Assembly (NCBI GenBank): GCA_000309075.1
Contig: CANJ01000021.1
Coordinates: forward strand, 1-64,000
Length of the DNA stretch: 64,000 nt
Direction: 5' to 3'
Origin: Occidentia massiliensis
Lineage (GTDB): Bacteria; Pseudomonadota; Alphaproteobacteria; Rickettsiales; Rickettsiaceae
Shown here: one piece after another, positions 18,891 through 27,293 of the stretch
How positions within the stretch are numbered: position 1 is the first letter of the stretch
Layout: the number at the start of each line of letters is the position of its first letter
Position numbers and translations under genes: made by a program
Notes under the pieces: model-generated
What the model saw: only the letters and a program-made list of their open reading frames with translations
The model's database searches: none
What the model was told of the DNA's origin: nothing

Positions 18891-18916
18891 AAAATTTTAT
18901 TTTTAAATAAAATTTT
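18891..18916. repeat. A/T inverted repeat upstream of ankyrin gene 2
   Basis: Perfect 10-base arms (AAAATTTTAT / ATAAAATTTT) around TTTTAA, about 20 bases before the -35 box. Its position parallels the palindromes before ankyrin gene 1. It could alternatively be a terminator for gene 1. Confidence 0.45.
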
Positions 18917-18937
18917 ATTCATGGTTATTAATTTCTA

Positions 18938-18966
18938 TTAGTGCTACAGTAATTAATGATTATAAT
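18938..18966 (+). promoter_or_regulatory. Promoter of ankyrin gene 2 (shared ankyrin promoter)
   Basis: TTAGTG, 17 bases, TATAAT, as before the first and third ankyrin genes. A perfect AGGAGG Shine-Dalgarno follows at about 18969-18975, spaced well for the ATG. Such a strong ribosome site is rare in this window. Confidence 0.72.
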
Positions 18967-18983
18967 AAAAGGAGGAGCTAATA

Positions 18984-21425
18984 ATGTTATTCACCATTAG
19001 GAATATATACTATAAGTTTAAAGTATATATTTTACACCTTACCTTAATTGAGGAAATTAAAAAAGGCTGCATAGATACTGCCAAAGTACTTATTAACAAT
19101 AGTAAAAGCAGTATTAATACTAGAGATATAGATGGCCGTACAGCTTTACATTGGGCAGTTATAGAAAAAAATTCTAACATTGTTGAGTTATTGCTTAATC
19201 ACCCTAACATTGATATTAATGCTACAAATAAATATGGCACAACAGCTTTAATGTTAGCGGCAAAAAATAATAATTTGGAGGCTGTCCTAAATATGGCCTT
19301 TAATGAAAATAGTAATATTAATGCTAAAGATAAAGATGGTTATACAGCTTTGCACTGGGCAACTAAGCGTGCTCATACTGAAGTTATTACAAAACTTATT
19401 GACGCAGGTGCAGATGTCAATGCTAAGGATTCAAGTGGTAGTCTAGCTTTATATTGGGCAATTAGACATAATAATAAAGAAATTGTTATAAAACTCATTA
19501 ATGTAAGTGCAAATATTAATGCTGGAGATAAATGTGGTTGCACAGCTTTAATGTTGGCAGCAAACAGTAATTATAAAGAAATTGTCAAAATACTTATTGA
19601 TGCAGGTGCAGATGTCAATGCTCAAAACATATATGGCCATACAGCTCTGCACCAAGCAGCAAGATATGCTTGCGTTGAAATTGTTAACTTCCTTCTCAAT
19701 AAAGGTGCAGATGTTAGCATTAAAGATCAAAATGACTGTACAGCTTTATACTATGGAGTTATAGGAAATAGTATTAAAATTACTGAGCTATTTCTCAATC
19801 ATTGTAAATATCATAAAATTAATATCATAGATATAGAGAATAAAGCAATATTAATTGAGGCAGTAAAATGTAATAATATAGATACTGTCAAAACACTTAT
19901 TAATATAGGTGCTGATGTTAATTTTCAAGATAAAAAAGGCCAAACTGCTCTAATGTGGGCAGCTAAATATTGCTATACAAAAATAGTAAAAATATTATTA
20001 GATAAAGATGTTAACATTAATACTAAAGACATAGATGGTAATACAGCTCTGCACTTAGCAGTAAAGTCTGGCTATTTAGAAATAGTTAATGTATTTCTTG
20101 ACTCAAACATTGATATTGATGCTAAAGATAAAGATGGTTATACAGCTTTACATTTAGCAGTTAAATATAATTATATAAAAATTATAAAAAAGCTATTAGA
20201 TAAAAATGCTGATATCAGTACCACGGATAATCATAATAAAACAATTTTAGAGTTAACAATTGAGAAAAGAAATATTGAAATTGTTAAGTTACTTATATCT
20301 TATGGAGTACAAGAAATAGAAATTAAAAATTCTTACAATAATGCATCAAAAAAATTACTAGAAATATTATATATAGTAAAAAATATTCTAGCAAGTCCTA
20401 ACCTTTATAATATTATTGAAGAAGTCAAGAAAGACACTACTGAATTGTTATATAAAAATTTTCTTGCTCGCACTAGTAATATTAAAAACTCAGAGCTTGT
20501 GTTAAATAATCAATTTATAAAACAATTACAACTTTACAACAATGAAACAGATCAAAACTTAAAAAAAGAAATAGTAGAAAAAGTAAAGTTATTTATAGCT
20601 AAGGCTATTACTACTGAAGTAATGATAAAAACAGAAGGTAAATTGGATAAGAATTCTAAAAACTATATAGTTAAACTTGTAGTAGAATACATTACAAACA
20701 ATACTATACCAAACAAATATAAAGACACTCCTCAAGAATGTTTTAAAATGATGAGTACAGCAAACCCTTTTGTGAGAAAAGAATTAATAGAATCTCTTAA
20801 TGACCAACTAGAAGTTTCATATCAAGATTTGGCAATAATATTTTACAGCATTAGTGATCTCTTACAAGTACATACTGTACCTTTCCATTATGAAGATTGC
20901 CTTTTAGAAGCAGTAAAAATTATAAAAGCAATAGCAATATGGCAACAAAAGGATAATTTTACTCAAAAAGATCAAGATATAATTAATAAATATAAAAGTA
21001 ATCCTATTGAATTTCTATCAATAGTAATTAATAGTATAGATATATTCATAAAAGATATGTTTGAAAACACAGCAATATTTAAGCAATTATATAATAATGC
21101 TTTTAATGCTACTAAAGCAAAAGAGTTAGAAGCACACTTAAATGATTTAAGGTCAGATTTAAATAGTTTAGAAGTACTAGAACCGTTACTAGATGGTAGT
21201 TTACAAATTATCAAAACAAAAGAACAAAAAACGTATTTAAATAATTTAAAAGATAGTCTAAAAATATTAAATGAATACTACGATTTATTATACTTATATT
21301 TTCAATTACTTGAATCAAAGGAATACCATGAAATAGAACAGCAATATTATGGCTGCACAGTAAAAGGTACAATAGAACCAATAGAAGAAGCAACAAATGT
21401 TCAAGGAATTATAGCTTTAAGCTAA
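18984..21425 (+). CDS. Ankyrin-repeat protein 2 with conserved C-terminal domain
   Basis: 813 aa. N-terminal MLFTIRNIYYKFKVYILHL segment, then about 12 ankyrin repeats of 33-35 residues up to roughly residue 440 (for example DKDGYTALHWATKRAHTEV and DKKGQTALMWAAKYCYTKIV). The remaining 370 residues are predicted helical and are shared with ankyrin protein 3: blocks PNKYKDTPQECFKMM, ANPFVRKELIE, DQDIINKYKSNPIEFLS and PLLDGSLQIIKTK. I recognise no known domain there. It has its own promoter and strong ribosome site. A host-directed role is likely by analogy but is inference. Confidence 0.88.
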   Translation: MLFTIRNIYYKFKVYILHLTLIEEIKKGCIDTAKVLINNSKSSINTRDIDGRTALHWAVIEKNSNIVELLLNHPNIDINATNKYGTTALMLAAKNNNLEAVLNMAFNENSNINAKDKDGYTALHWATKRAHTEVITKLIDAGADVNAKDSSGSLALYWAIRHNNKEIVIKLINVSANINAGDKCGCTALMLAANSNYKEIVKILIDAGADVNAQNIYGHTALHQAARYACVEIVNFLLNKGADVSIKDQNDCTALYYGVIGNSIKITELFLNHCKYHKINIIDIENKAILIEAVKCNNIDTVKTLINIGADVNFQDKKGQTALMWAAKYCYTKIVKILLDKDVNINTKDIDGNTALHLAVKSGYLEIVNVFLDSNIDIDAKDKDGYTALHLAVKYNYIKIIKKLLDKNADISTTDNHNKTILELTIEKRNIEIVKLLISYGVQEIEIKNSYNNASKKLLEILYIVKNILASPNLYNIIEEVKKDTTELLYKNFLARTSNIKNSELVLNNQFIKQLQLYNNETDQNLKKEIVEKVKLFIAKAITTEVMIKTEGKLDKNSKNYIVKLVVEYITNNTIPNKYKDTPQECFKMMSTANPFVRKELIESLNDQLEVSYQDLAIIFYSISDLLQVHTVPFHYEDCLLEAVKIIKAIAIWQQKDNFTQKDQDIINKYKSNPIEFLSIVINSIDIFIKDMFENTAIFKQLYNNAFNATKAKELEAHLNDLRSDLNSLEVLEPLLDGSLQIIKTKEQKTYLNNLKDSLKILNEYYDLLYLYFQLLESKEYHEIEQQYYGCTVKGTIEPIEEATNVQGIIALS

Positions 21426-21479
21426 ACGTGAGAAATTACTATAAATTTTTAAATATATTATTTTTACAATTATAAAATA

Positions 21480-21508
21480 TTAGTGTTATACTAATTAACT
21501 AGTATAAT
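21480..21508 (+). promoter_or_regulatory. Promoter of ankyrin gene 3 (shared ankyrin promoter)
   Basis: TTAGTG, 17 bases, TATAAT. The spacer TTATACTAATTAACTAG is almost the same as that of gene 1, and TTTACAATTAT occurs a little upstream of both. AGGGGG precedes the ATG as Shine-Dalgarno. Confidence 0.72.
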
Positions 21509-21525
21509 AAAAGGGGGACCAGTTA

Positions 21526-23334
21526 ATGTTATCTATAATTCAAGATTTATACTATAAGTTTAAAATATATATTTTACATCTTACTTTAATTGAAGAAGTT
21601 AAAAAAAGTCATATAGGTACTGTTAAAGTACTTGTTAGATGTAATAACAATATTAATGTTAAAGATCAAGATAATTATACACCCCTACATTATGCAGTTA
21701 TAGAAAATAACCTTAAAATTATTGAGCTACTTCTTAATCATGGTGCTGATATTAATACTCCAGGTAAATACAATAGAACAGCTTTAATATGGGCAGTGAG
21801 ATATGGCCATAAAGAAATTGTTAAAATACTTCTGAAATACAATGCTGATATTAATGCTGAAGACAAGGATGGCTATACAGCTTTGCACTGGGCAGCAAAA
21901 TACGCTCACATGGAAATTATTGTGATGCTTCTTAACACAAATATTGATATTGATGCCAGAGATGAAGATGGTTATACAGCTTTAATGTGGGCAGCTAAGT
22001 ATGGTTATACTAAAATTGTGGATAAATTATTAAACAAAAATGCTGATATTAATGCTAAAAATAAATACGGTCATACCGCTTTGGAATTAGCAGCTGAAAA
22101 TAAAAATATTAAAACTGTTGAGTTGCTTATTTTTTATGGAGCACAAGAAATAGAGATAAAAGACTGTTGTTATGATAAGTTACAAAAGATGCTAGAAACA
22201 CCACATATAGCAAGCGAAATTTTAAGGAACCCTGACCTTGATTATATTATTTATGAAACAAAAAAACACACTACTAAGCAGTTACTATATAAGAATCTTT
22301 TTGCTCGTATCAATAATATCTATGATCCAGAACTTGTTCTAAATAATAAGTTTATAAAGCAGTTACAATTTCATAGGAGAACAGCTGATGAAGAACAACA
22401 ACAAATAATAGAAAGCATAAAAGAATCTATAGCTAATTTTATTATTGCTGGAACAACAATAAAAACAGATGGTAAGTTAAATAAGCAAGCGAAAGATTAT
22501 ATTATAAAGTTTGCAATAAAGTATATTATTTATACTACAAATGATGGTATACCAAACAAGTATCATAAAGACCCACAAGAATATTTTAAGATAATGGCAG
22601 AAGCAAATCCTTTTATAAAAGAAGAGCTTATAGAGTTTTTTAATAAACAACTAGAAAATTCATATAAGGACCTAGTTATAATATTTGATAATATTAACAA
22701 CATTCTACAAAAATATAATATTTTTATTGATAATGGATATCTGTTTCCCAAATCAGTAAAGCTTTTAGCAACTATAAAAATGTGGCAACAGAAGAAAGCT
22801 TTTACTATGCAAGATCAAGACATAATTGATAAATATCAAAATAACCCTATAGAATTTTTATCTACTATAATAGATAATGTAGATGGTTTTATTAAACCTA
22901 TATTAGAAAATACCATAATATATAGTACTTTTAACATTAACAAAATAAAAGAATTACAAATATATCAAGATATTTTAAAAATAGATCTCAATATTTTAGA
23001 AGTATTAAAACCATTATTTGATGGTAGCTTAAAAATTATTAAAACTAAAAAGCAAAAATCATATATAAATGATTTAAAAGATACTTTTGAAATGTTAGAT
23101 GAATATTATGACCTATTATATGAATACTTCCAGCTACTTCAATATGAGAAAGAACACGATAAAGATTATAACTCTGATTCACTTAACCATGAAAAAGAAC
23201 TAGACAAAGCATATAATTACTATAACTGTCCTGCAGAAAAAGTAGAATCAGAAATACAAAATTTACAAATAGAAATATTAAACTTTAGTAATAGTTTTGA
23301 AGGTAATGATATTTATGCTGAGTCTTGTCTTTGA
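21526..23334 (+). CDS. Ankyrin-repeat protein 3 with conserved C-terminal domain
   Basis: 602 aa. It has the same N-terminal segment (MLSIIQDLYYKFKIYILHL), about five ankyrin repeats (residues 40-205, such as DKDGYTALHWAAKYAHMEII), and a C-terminal domain from about residue 210 clearly homologous to that of ankyrin protein 2 (PNKYHKDPQEYFKIM, ANPFIKEELIE, DQDIIDKYQNNPIEFLS, PLFDGSLKIIKTK). The last 60 residues are acidic and tyrosine-rich and differ between the two. The pair looks like a tandem duplication followed by gain or loss of repeats. Confidence 0.88.
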   Translation: MLSIIQDLYYKFKIYILHLTLIEEVKKSHIGTVKVLVRCNNNINVKDQDNYTPLHYAVIENNLKIIELLLNHGADINTPGKYNRTALIWAVRYGHKEIVKILLKYNADINAEDKDGYTALHWAAKYAHMEIIVMLLNTNIDIDARDEDGYTALMWAAKYGYTKIVDKLLNKNADINAKNKYGHTALELAAENKNIKTVELLIFYGAQEIEIKDCCYDKLQKMLETPHIASEILRNPDLDYIIYETKKHTTKQLLYKNLFARINNIYDPELVLNNKFIKQLQFHRRTADEEQQQIIESIKESIANFIIAGTTIKTDGKLNKQAKDYIIKFAIKYIIYTTNDGIPNKYHKDPQEYFKIMAEANPFIKEELIEFFNKQLENSYKDLVIIFDNINNILQKYNIFIDNGYLFPKSVKLLATIKMWQQKKAFTMQDQDIIDKYQNNPIEFLSTIIDNVDGFIKPILENTIIYSTFNINKIKELQIYQDILKIDLNILEVLKPLFDGSLKIIKTKKQKSYINDLKDTFEMLDEYYDLLYEYFQLLQYEKEHDKDYNSDSLNHEKELDKAYNYYNCPAEKVESEIQNLQIEILNFSNSFEGNDIYAESCL

Positions 23335-23371
23335 GTTTAGAAAAAAGTAAATAATAGAAAATGTGATAAGA

Positions 23372-23974
23372 ATGTTTAAAAAATTATTTTCAAGTAGTAA
23401 ATCCAAGAAACAAAAAGCACAAACTGTAGAAACAATAGATTTATTAAAAGAAATTAAAGAGCTAATTCCAGATAATCACGATCTAACGCCTAAAAAACAA
23501 AAACAAATAAATAAAACTCTCAATTCCTTTTTATTAGAAGATATAAAGTATGTTTTTGTTCAAGCAGCACGAGACTGTGAAGAAAAAGTTATTAAAGTCC
23601 TTATTAACTACTTTGATACTGAGGCTAAAAATAATAGTTATAAAAATTTAAATGATTATGATGACATTTTAACAAAAGCTCTTGTTATAGCAGCACAAAA
23701 TGGCCATAAAGAAATTGTCAGAACGCTTATCAATATCCCAGAAACTAGTATTGATGCTAAAGACAAAGCGTTAGTTGAGGTAATGTTATGCTTACCTGAT
23801 AATTGTGAAGAAATTGTTAAGATACTTATTGGAGCCAATGCTAATATTTATATTGAACACAAAGATGATCTCACTATAGCCTTACATATGGCAGAAAACA
23901 GTCACCATGAAAAAATTGTTGCATTATTAAGCGAATTTTTTGAAAATGGAACCTTCAATAAAGATGTTATATAG
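23372..23974 (+). CDS. Ankyrin-repeat protein 4 (divergent, short)
   Basis: About 200 aa from the ATG at 23372; a GTG at 23363 in the same frame would add three residues. A lysine/serine-rich start (MFKKLFSSSKSKKQK) is followed by a helical stretch and two or three worn ankyrin repeats (VIAAQNGHKEIVRTLI, EEIVKILIGANANIYIEH). It lacks the shared N-terminal segment and C-terminal domain of genes 1-3 and has no copy of their promoter; it lies 37 bases after gene 3, so it is probably read from that promoter. It runs tail-to-tail into the next gene with only 6 bases between. Confidence 0.78.
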   Translation: MFKKLFSSSKSKKQKAQTVETIDLLKEIKELIPDNHDLTPKKQKQINKTLNSFLLEDIKYVFVQAARDCEEKVIKVLINYFDTEAKNNSYKNLNDYDDILTKALVIAAQNGHKEIVRTLINIPETSIDAKDKALVEVMLCLPDNCEEIVKILIGANANIYIEHKDDLTIALHMAENSHHEKIVALLSEFFENGTFNKDVI

Positions 23975-23980
23975 AAGCAT

Positions 23981-25513
23981 TTATATTTCTTCCCGAAAAT
24001 ATAGATTTGGTATTTTAAGATAATATATTGCCAATCTACTAATAAAAGACCCTAAAATTATACCCATGGTAGCATATTTTATTTTCTCTTGGTCCAGTTC
24101 ATAAGACTGCCACTCAAGAAAGAATATAAATAACATTGCCCAAAATATAGACACTTCAAAATTAATTTCTCCAAAAATATCTGTTGATAATCTATTTTTT
24201 CTTAATAAGTTTCTCAAAATACATCCAGCATTAGCAGATAAAAAAGCAAAGAAAGGTGCCCACAATTCAACGGGATTTATTCTAATAATAACTACAACTG
24301 CAATACCTATTATCAAAAATACAGCCTGCCCAAAAGCATCACATATAATAAACAAATGATCCCAAAACATAGTATTCTCACCTTTAATACTTTCCTCATT
24401 ACTATAAGAACTTAATAACCTAAGCAAAGCAAACCCTACTAGCACTATTACTAAGCTATAATATATATATAATGGCTCTAGCAACATTCCCACTGGTTGA
24501 TTATTTATCACTATATCTAAAACAATGTTAGTTCCAATTGAAGGTAATAATGCTAAAATAATAGTTCCAAATAAAGTATTATTATCTTTTACTGCTATAG
24601 CTATACCTGATAACACAAACGATATCGTTCCTATAATACTTATGACATAAAACCACTCTGAGTTTACAGTTTGAACAAATAAAATTGGATATATATATTT
24701 GCTTATAATACTATTATATTCCCTACTACTACAAAATTCATCTATAACTTTATTAAATTTTACAATAAAATCAAGTGTAACAGATTTTTTGCTGAACATA
24801 AAATGAATAGGTATTTTAACATTTAATCCTTCTTCTTTTACTCTATTAGCAACGTGATTATCTATTACCACTGTAGACCCTTCTAATTTTTCAGTAATAA
24901 AACCATCAACTTTACCATTTAATAATCCCTCTAATGCCTGAATGTTACTATCATATACACGTACTATATTTTTATTAAGATTATCATTTATAAATTTATC
25001 AATGTCAGGGTCAACATAACTGTAACCTCTTATTACTCCAAGACGAAAATTCCTTAATCTTATTTGTACTAAAAATTCATTTATATTACTAAAATCTAGT
25101 TTTCTTGTTTCCTTTAATAAAAATAATGAATCCTCTCTATAACGGTATGCTTTAGAAAAATAAGCATATTCTCTCTTCTTTTTTATCAGAATTGAAGCAG
25201 AAATAATGTCAACTTTTCCTTTACTTAGTGCAGTTAATTTTTGCCCCCAAGCAAATCTTTTAAATATTAGATTTTTGTCCATTTTTTGCAAAATTGCTTT
25301 AGCGATTTCAAAGTCTACACCTAAAGTTTTAACACCTGATTTAAAATTATATGGTTTAGATCCATCTAATCCAAATTTTAAAATATCATTTATGTTATAA
25401 TCTTGACAATCTTCATTATTATCCTGCTCTAAGTTACTTATGTTTATTGAATAAACCTGAAAAAAAGGTAACAGTAATAACATTCCAAATAATATATTTT
25501 TAAAATTCTTCAT
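23981..25513 (-). CDS. Periplasmic amino-acid-binding domain fused to a TRIC/UPF0126 membrane channel
   Basis: 510 aa. Signal peptide at residues 5-22. Residues about 42-275 form an SBP_bac_3-type binding domain (LKFGLDGSKPYNF, GVDFEIAKAIL, GKVDIISASILIKKKRE, GKVDGFITE). Residues about 286-500 carry seven hydrophobic segments that match the two-fold repeated UPF0126/TRIC family (PF03458): SFVLSGIAIAVK, LPSIGTNIVLDIV, then CDAFGQAVFLIIG and ANAGCILRNLLR. UPF0126 proteins are linked to glycine transport or cation conductance. Ligand-gated transport of an amino acid is inferred. The conserved GGGxxRD motifs are altered (SIGTNIVLD, NAGCILRN). Confidence 0.72.
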   Translation of the reverse strand: MKNFKNILFGMLLLLPFFQVYSINISNLEQDNNEDCQDYNINDILKFGLDGSKPYNFKSGVKTLGVDFEIAKAILQKMDKNLIFKRFAWGQKLTALSKGKVDIISASILIKKKREYAYFSKAYRYREDSLFLLKETRKLDFSNINEFLVQIRLRNFRLGVIRGYSYVDPDIDKFINDNLNKNIVRVYDSNIQALEGLLNGKVDGFITEKLEGSTVVIDNHVANRVKEEGLNVKIPIHFMFSKKSVTLDFIVKFNKVIDEFCSSREYNSIISKYIYPILFVQTVNSEWFYVISIIGTISFVLSGIAIAVKDNNTLFGTIILALLPSIGTNIVLDIVINNQPVGMLLEPLYIYYSLVIVLVGFALLRLLSSYSNEESIKGENTMFWDHLFIICDAFGQAVFLIIGIAVVVIIRINPVELWAPFFAFLSANAGCILRNLLRKNRLSTDIFGEINFEVSIFWAMLFIFFLEWQSYELDQEKIKYATMGIILGSFISRLAIYYLKIPNLYFREEI

Positions 25514-25746
25514 TTTGGAACCCTAAGGATTTCTTTCAAAAAATATATATACTTAAATGATTTCAAGATTTGGACAGATGAGACAACACCACGTATATAT
25601 AATGTGTAAGTACAACAATTATGAACCAAACCCTGAAGGCAAAAGAGTATATTTTTGTTCTTAAAGTCTAATATACTAAGCAAAACACAAATGTTACTTG
25701 ATATACACAAGCTCTTTTCCTTATTTTCTTTTAATGTTAAAATCAT
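25510..25746 (-). CDS. Doubtful 78-aa ORF before the binding-protein/TRIC gene
   Basis: Open frame in the gap after xseA, with its TGA overlapping the next ATG (ATGA). The product (MILTLKENKEKSLC...) resembles nothing I know and has five cysteines. The overlap and length slightly favour a real gene, but composition looks like leader DNA and there is no ribosome site. Confidence 0.22.
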   Translation of the reverse strand: MILTLKENKEKSLCISSNICVLLSILDFKNKNILFCLQGLVHNCCTYTLYIRGVVSSVQILKSFKYIYFLKEILRVPK

Positions 25747-25777
25747 TTATACATACTATAACTTTCTTTGCAATTAA

Positions 25778-27139
25778 TTAAATAATTTTAGCTAGCTTTA
25801 TACCGTCTTTCAATTCTATTTTAATATCTTTATTTAAAATAAGTTGACTAGATGATGAAATTATTGTCCCTTTTTCCACTGATCTTATAACAGCAAACCC
25901 TCTCTTTAGTACTTTTATATAGTCCATACTAGCAAGTAAAGAACTAAATAAATAAAGGCGGTGATTTAAATTAGTTAAAACCCTTCCTATAAGTTGATTC
26001 AAATCATTATTTAAATTTTCAAGTTTTAGCAAATGCAACTGAATTAATTTACTAGGGTTATCTAATATACAATTTTGCAAAGTTTGCTTTTTTAGTTTCA
26101 AAAAACGAGGTATAGATTCTATAAAGCGAAAAGAAACCTCATCTAAAGATTGATAATAAAAATTTATAAAGAGATTCGGAGTCTGAATTATATTAGCATA
26201 ACTATTAAGTAGACTAATATTATATTTTAAATTATTATAAGTAAAATTAACTATAGAATTAACTAAATTAGTTACATTATTTTTAATATCACTTAAAACT
26301 GGCACTGCTATTTCAGCTGCAGCTGTTGGAGTAGGGGATCTTATATCTGCAGCAAAATCAGCAAGAGTAAAATCTACCTCATGACCTACAGCAGATATTA
26401 TTGGAATAGCTGAATTTGCTATAGATCTAACAACAATTTCTTCATTAAAAGCCCATAAATCTTCAACAGATCCTCCACCTCTAGCTACAATTATAATGTC
26501 AGGTTTTAAATCACAGTTACTTGGTAATATATTATTAAAGCCTTCAATTGCTACTGCTATTTCATTTGCAGCATTGTTACCTTGTACAGTTACCGGCCAT
26601 ATTAATATTTTACTAGGAAACCTATCATTAATTCTGTGAGCAATATCTCGAATTACTGCTCCTGAAATTGATGTAACTACTCCTATAATTGTAGGAAAAG
26701 GCGGCAATTTTTTCTTTCTACTGTTATCAAATAAACCTTCTTTGGCTAGTTTTTCTTTGCGTTGGTAAAATACTTGCATTAATGTCCCTACTCCTCCAGC
26801 CTCAACTATATCAACTAGTAGCTGATATCTTGACTGACCAGAATAAATAGTGAGCTTACCTATTGCAATTATCTCTATACCATCTTCAATCTTAACATTT
26901 ATGCGACTTATTGCTGATTTCCAGCATATACAACATAAAACTGCTCTATCATCTTTTAGGTTAAAATAAACATGTCCTGAACTAGCAACTTTTAATCCAG
27001 AAACTTCTCCTCGTATTCTAACAATACCAAATTTATATTCTATTGCTGATTTTATATATAAGGAAATCTCACTTACTGTATATTCTCTATTATCTACTAC
27101 TTTGTTTATATTTAAATCATCTGTAGTTGTTGTTTGCAT
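25778..27139 (-). CDS. xseA: Exodeoxyribonuclease VII large subunit
   Basis: Large subunit of the single-strand-specific nuclease that, with XseB, degrades DNA during repair. 453 aa. An N-terminal OB-fold (about residues 18-115; VRIRGEVSGLK, HVYFNLKDD) precedes the catalytic block VARGGGSVEDLWAFNEE near residue 222 and SAVGHEVDFTLADFAADIRS. The C-terminal half is long helical, as in the family. xseB is not in the window. Confidence 0.95.
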   Translation of the reverse strand: MQTTTTDDLNINKVVDNREYTVSEISLYIKSAIEYKFGIVRIRGEVSGLKVASSGHVYFNLKDDRAVLCCICWKSAISRINVKIEDGIEIIAIGKLTIYSGQSRYQLLVDIVEAGGVGTLMQVFYQRKEKLAKEGLFDNSRKKKLPPFPTIIGVVTSISGAVIRDIAHRINDRFPSKILIWPVTVQGNNAANEIAVAIEGFNNILPSNCDLKPDIIIVARGGGSVEDLWAFNEEIVVRSIANSAIPIISAVGHEVDFTLADFAADIRSPTPTAAAEIAVPVLSDIKNNVTNLVNSIVNFTYNNLKYNISLLNSYANIIQTPNLFINFYYQSLDEVSFRFIESIPRFLKLKKQTLQNCILDNPSKLIQLHLLKLENLNNDLNQLIGRVLTNLNHRLYLFSSLLASMDYIKVLKRGFAVIRSVEKGTIISSSSQLILNKDIKIELKDGIKLAKII

Positions 27140-27293
27140 AAAAATGTATTTTGAAATAATAAATATATACTATTTATATAACCAAATTGGACAAAGATTT
27201 CACTCTCCATTATATTACTTTTATAAACTGCTTTAAACAATTATAAAAAGTAAAAAATAAATTTAATAGGAAATACATTAAAAATTTACCTTA

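Noticed and set aside
18984-20330. Satellite-like DNA repeats
   Set aside because: The repetition is at protein level, ankyrin repeats of about 99 bases that have diverged; it is not a tandem DNA satellite or CRISPR array.
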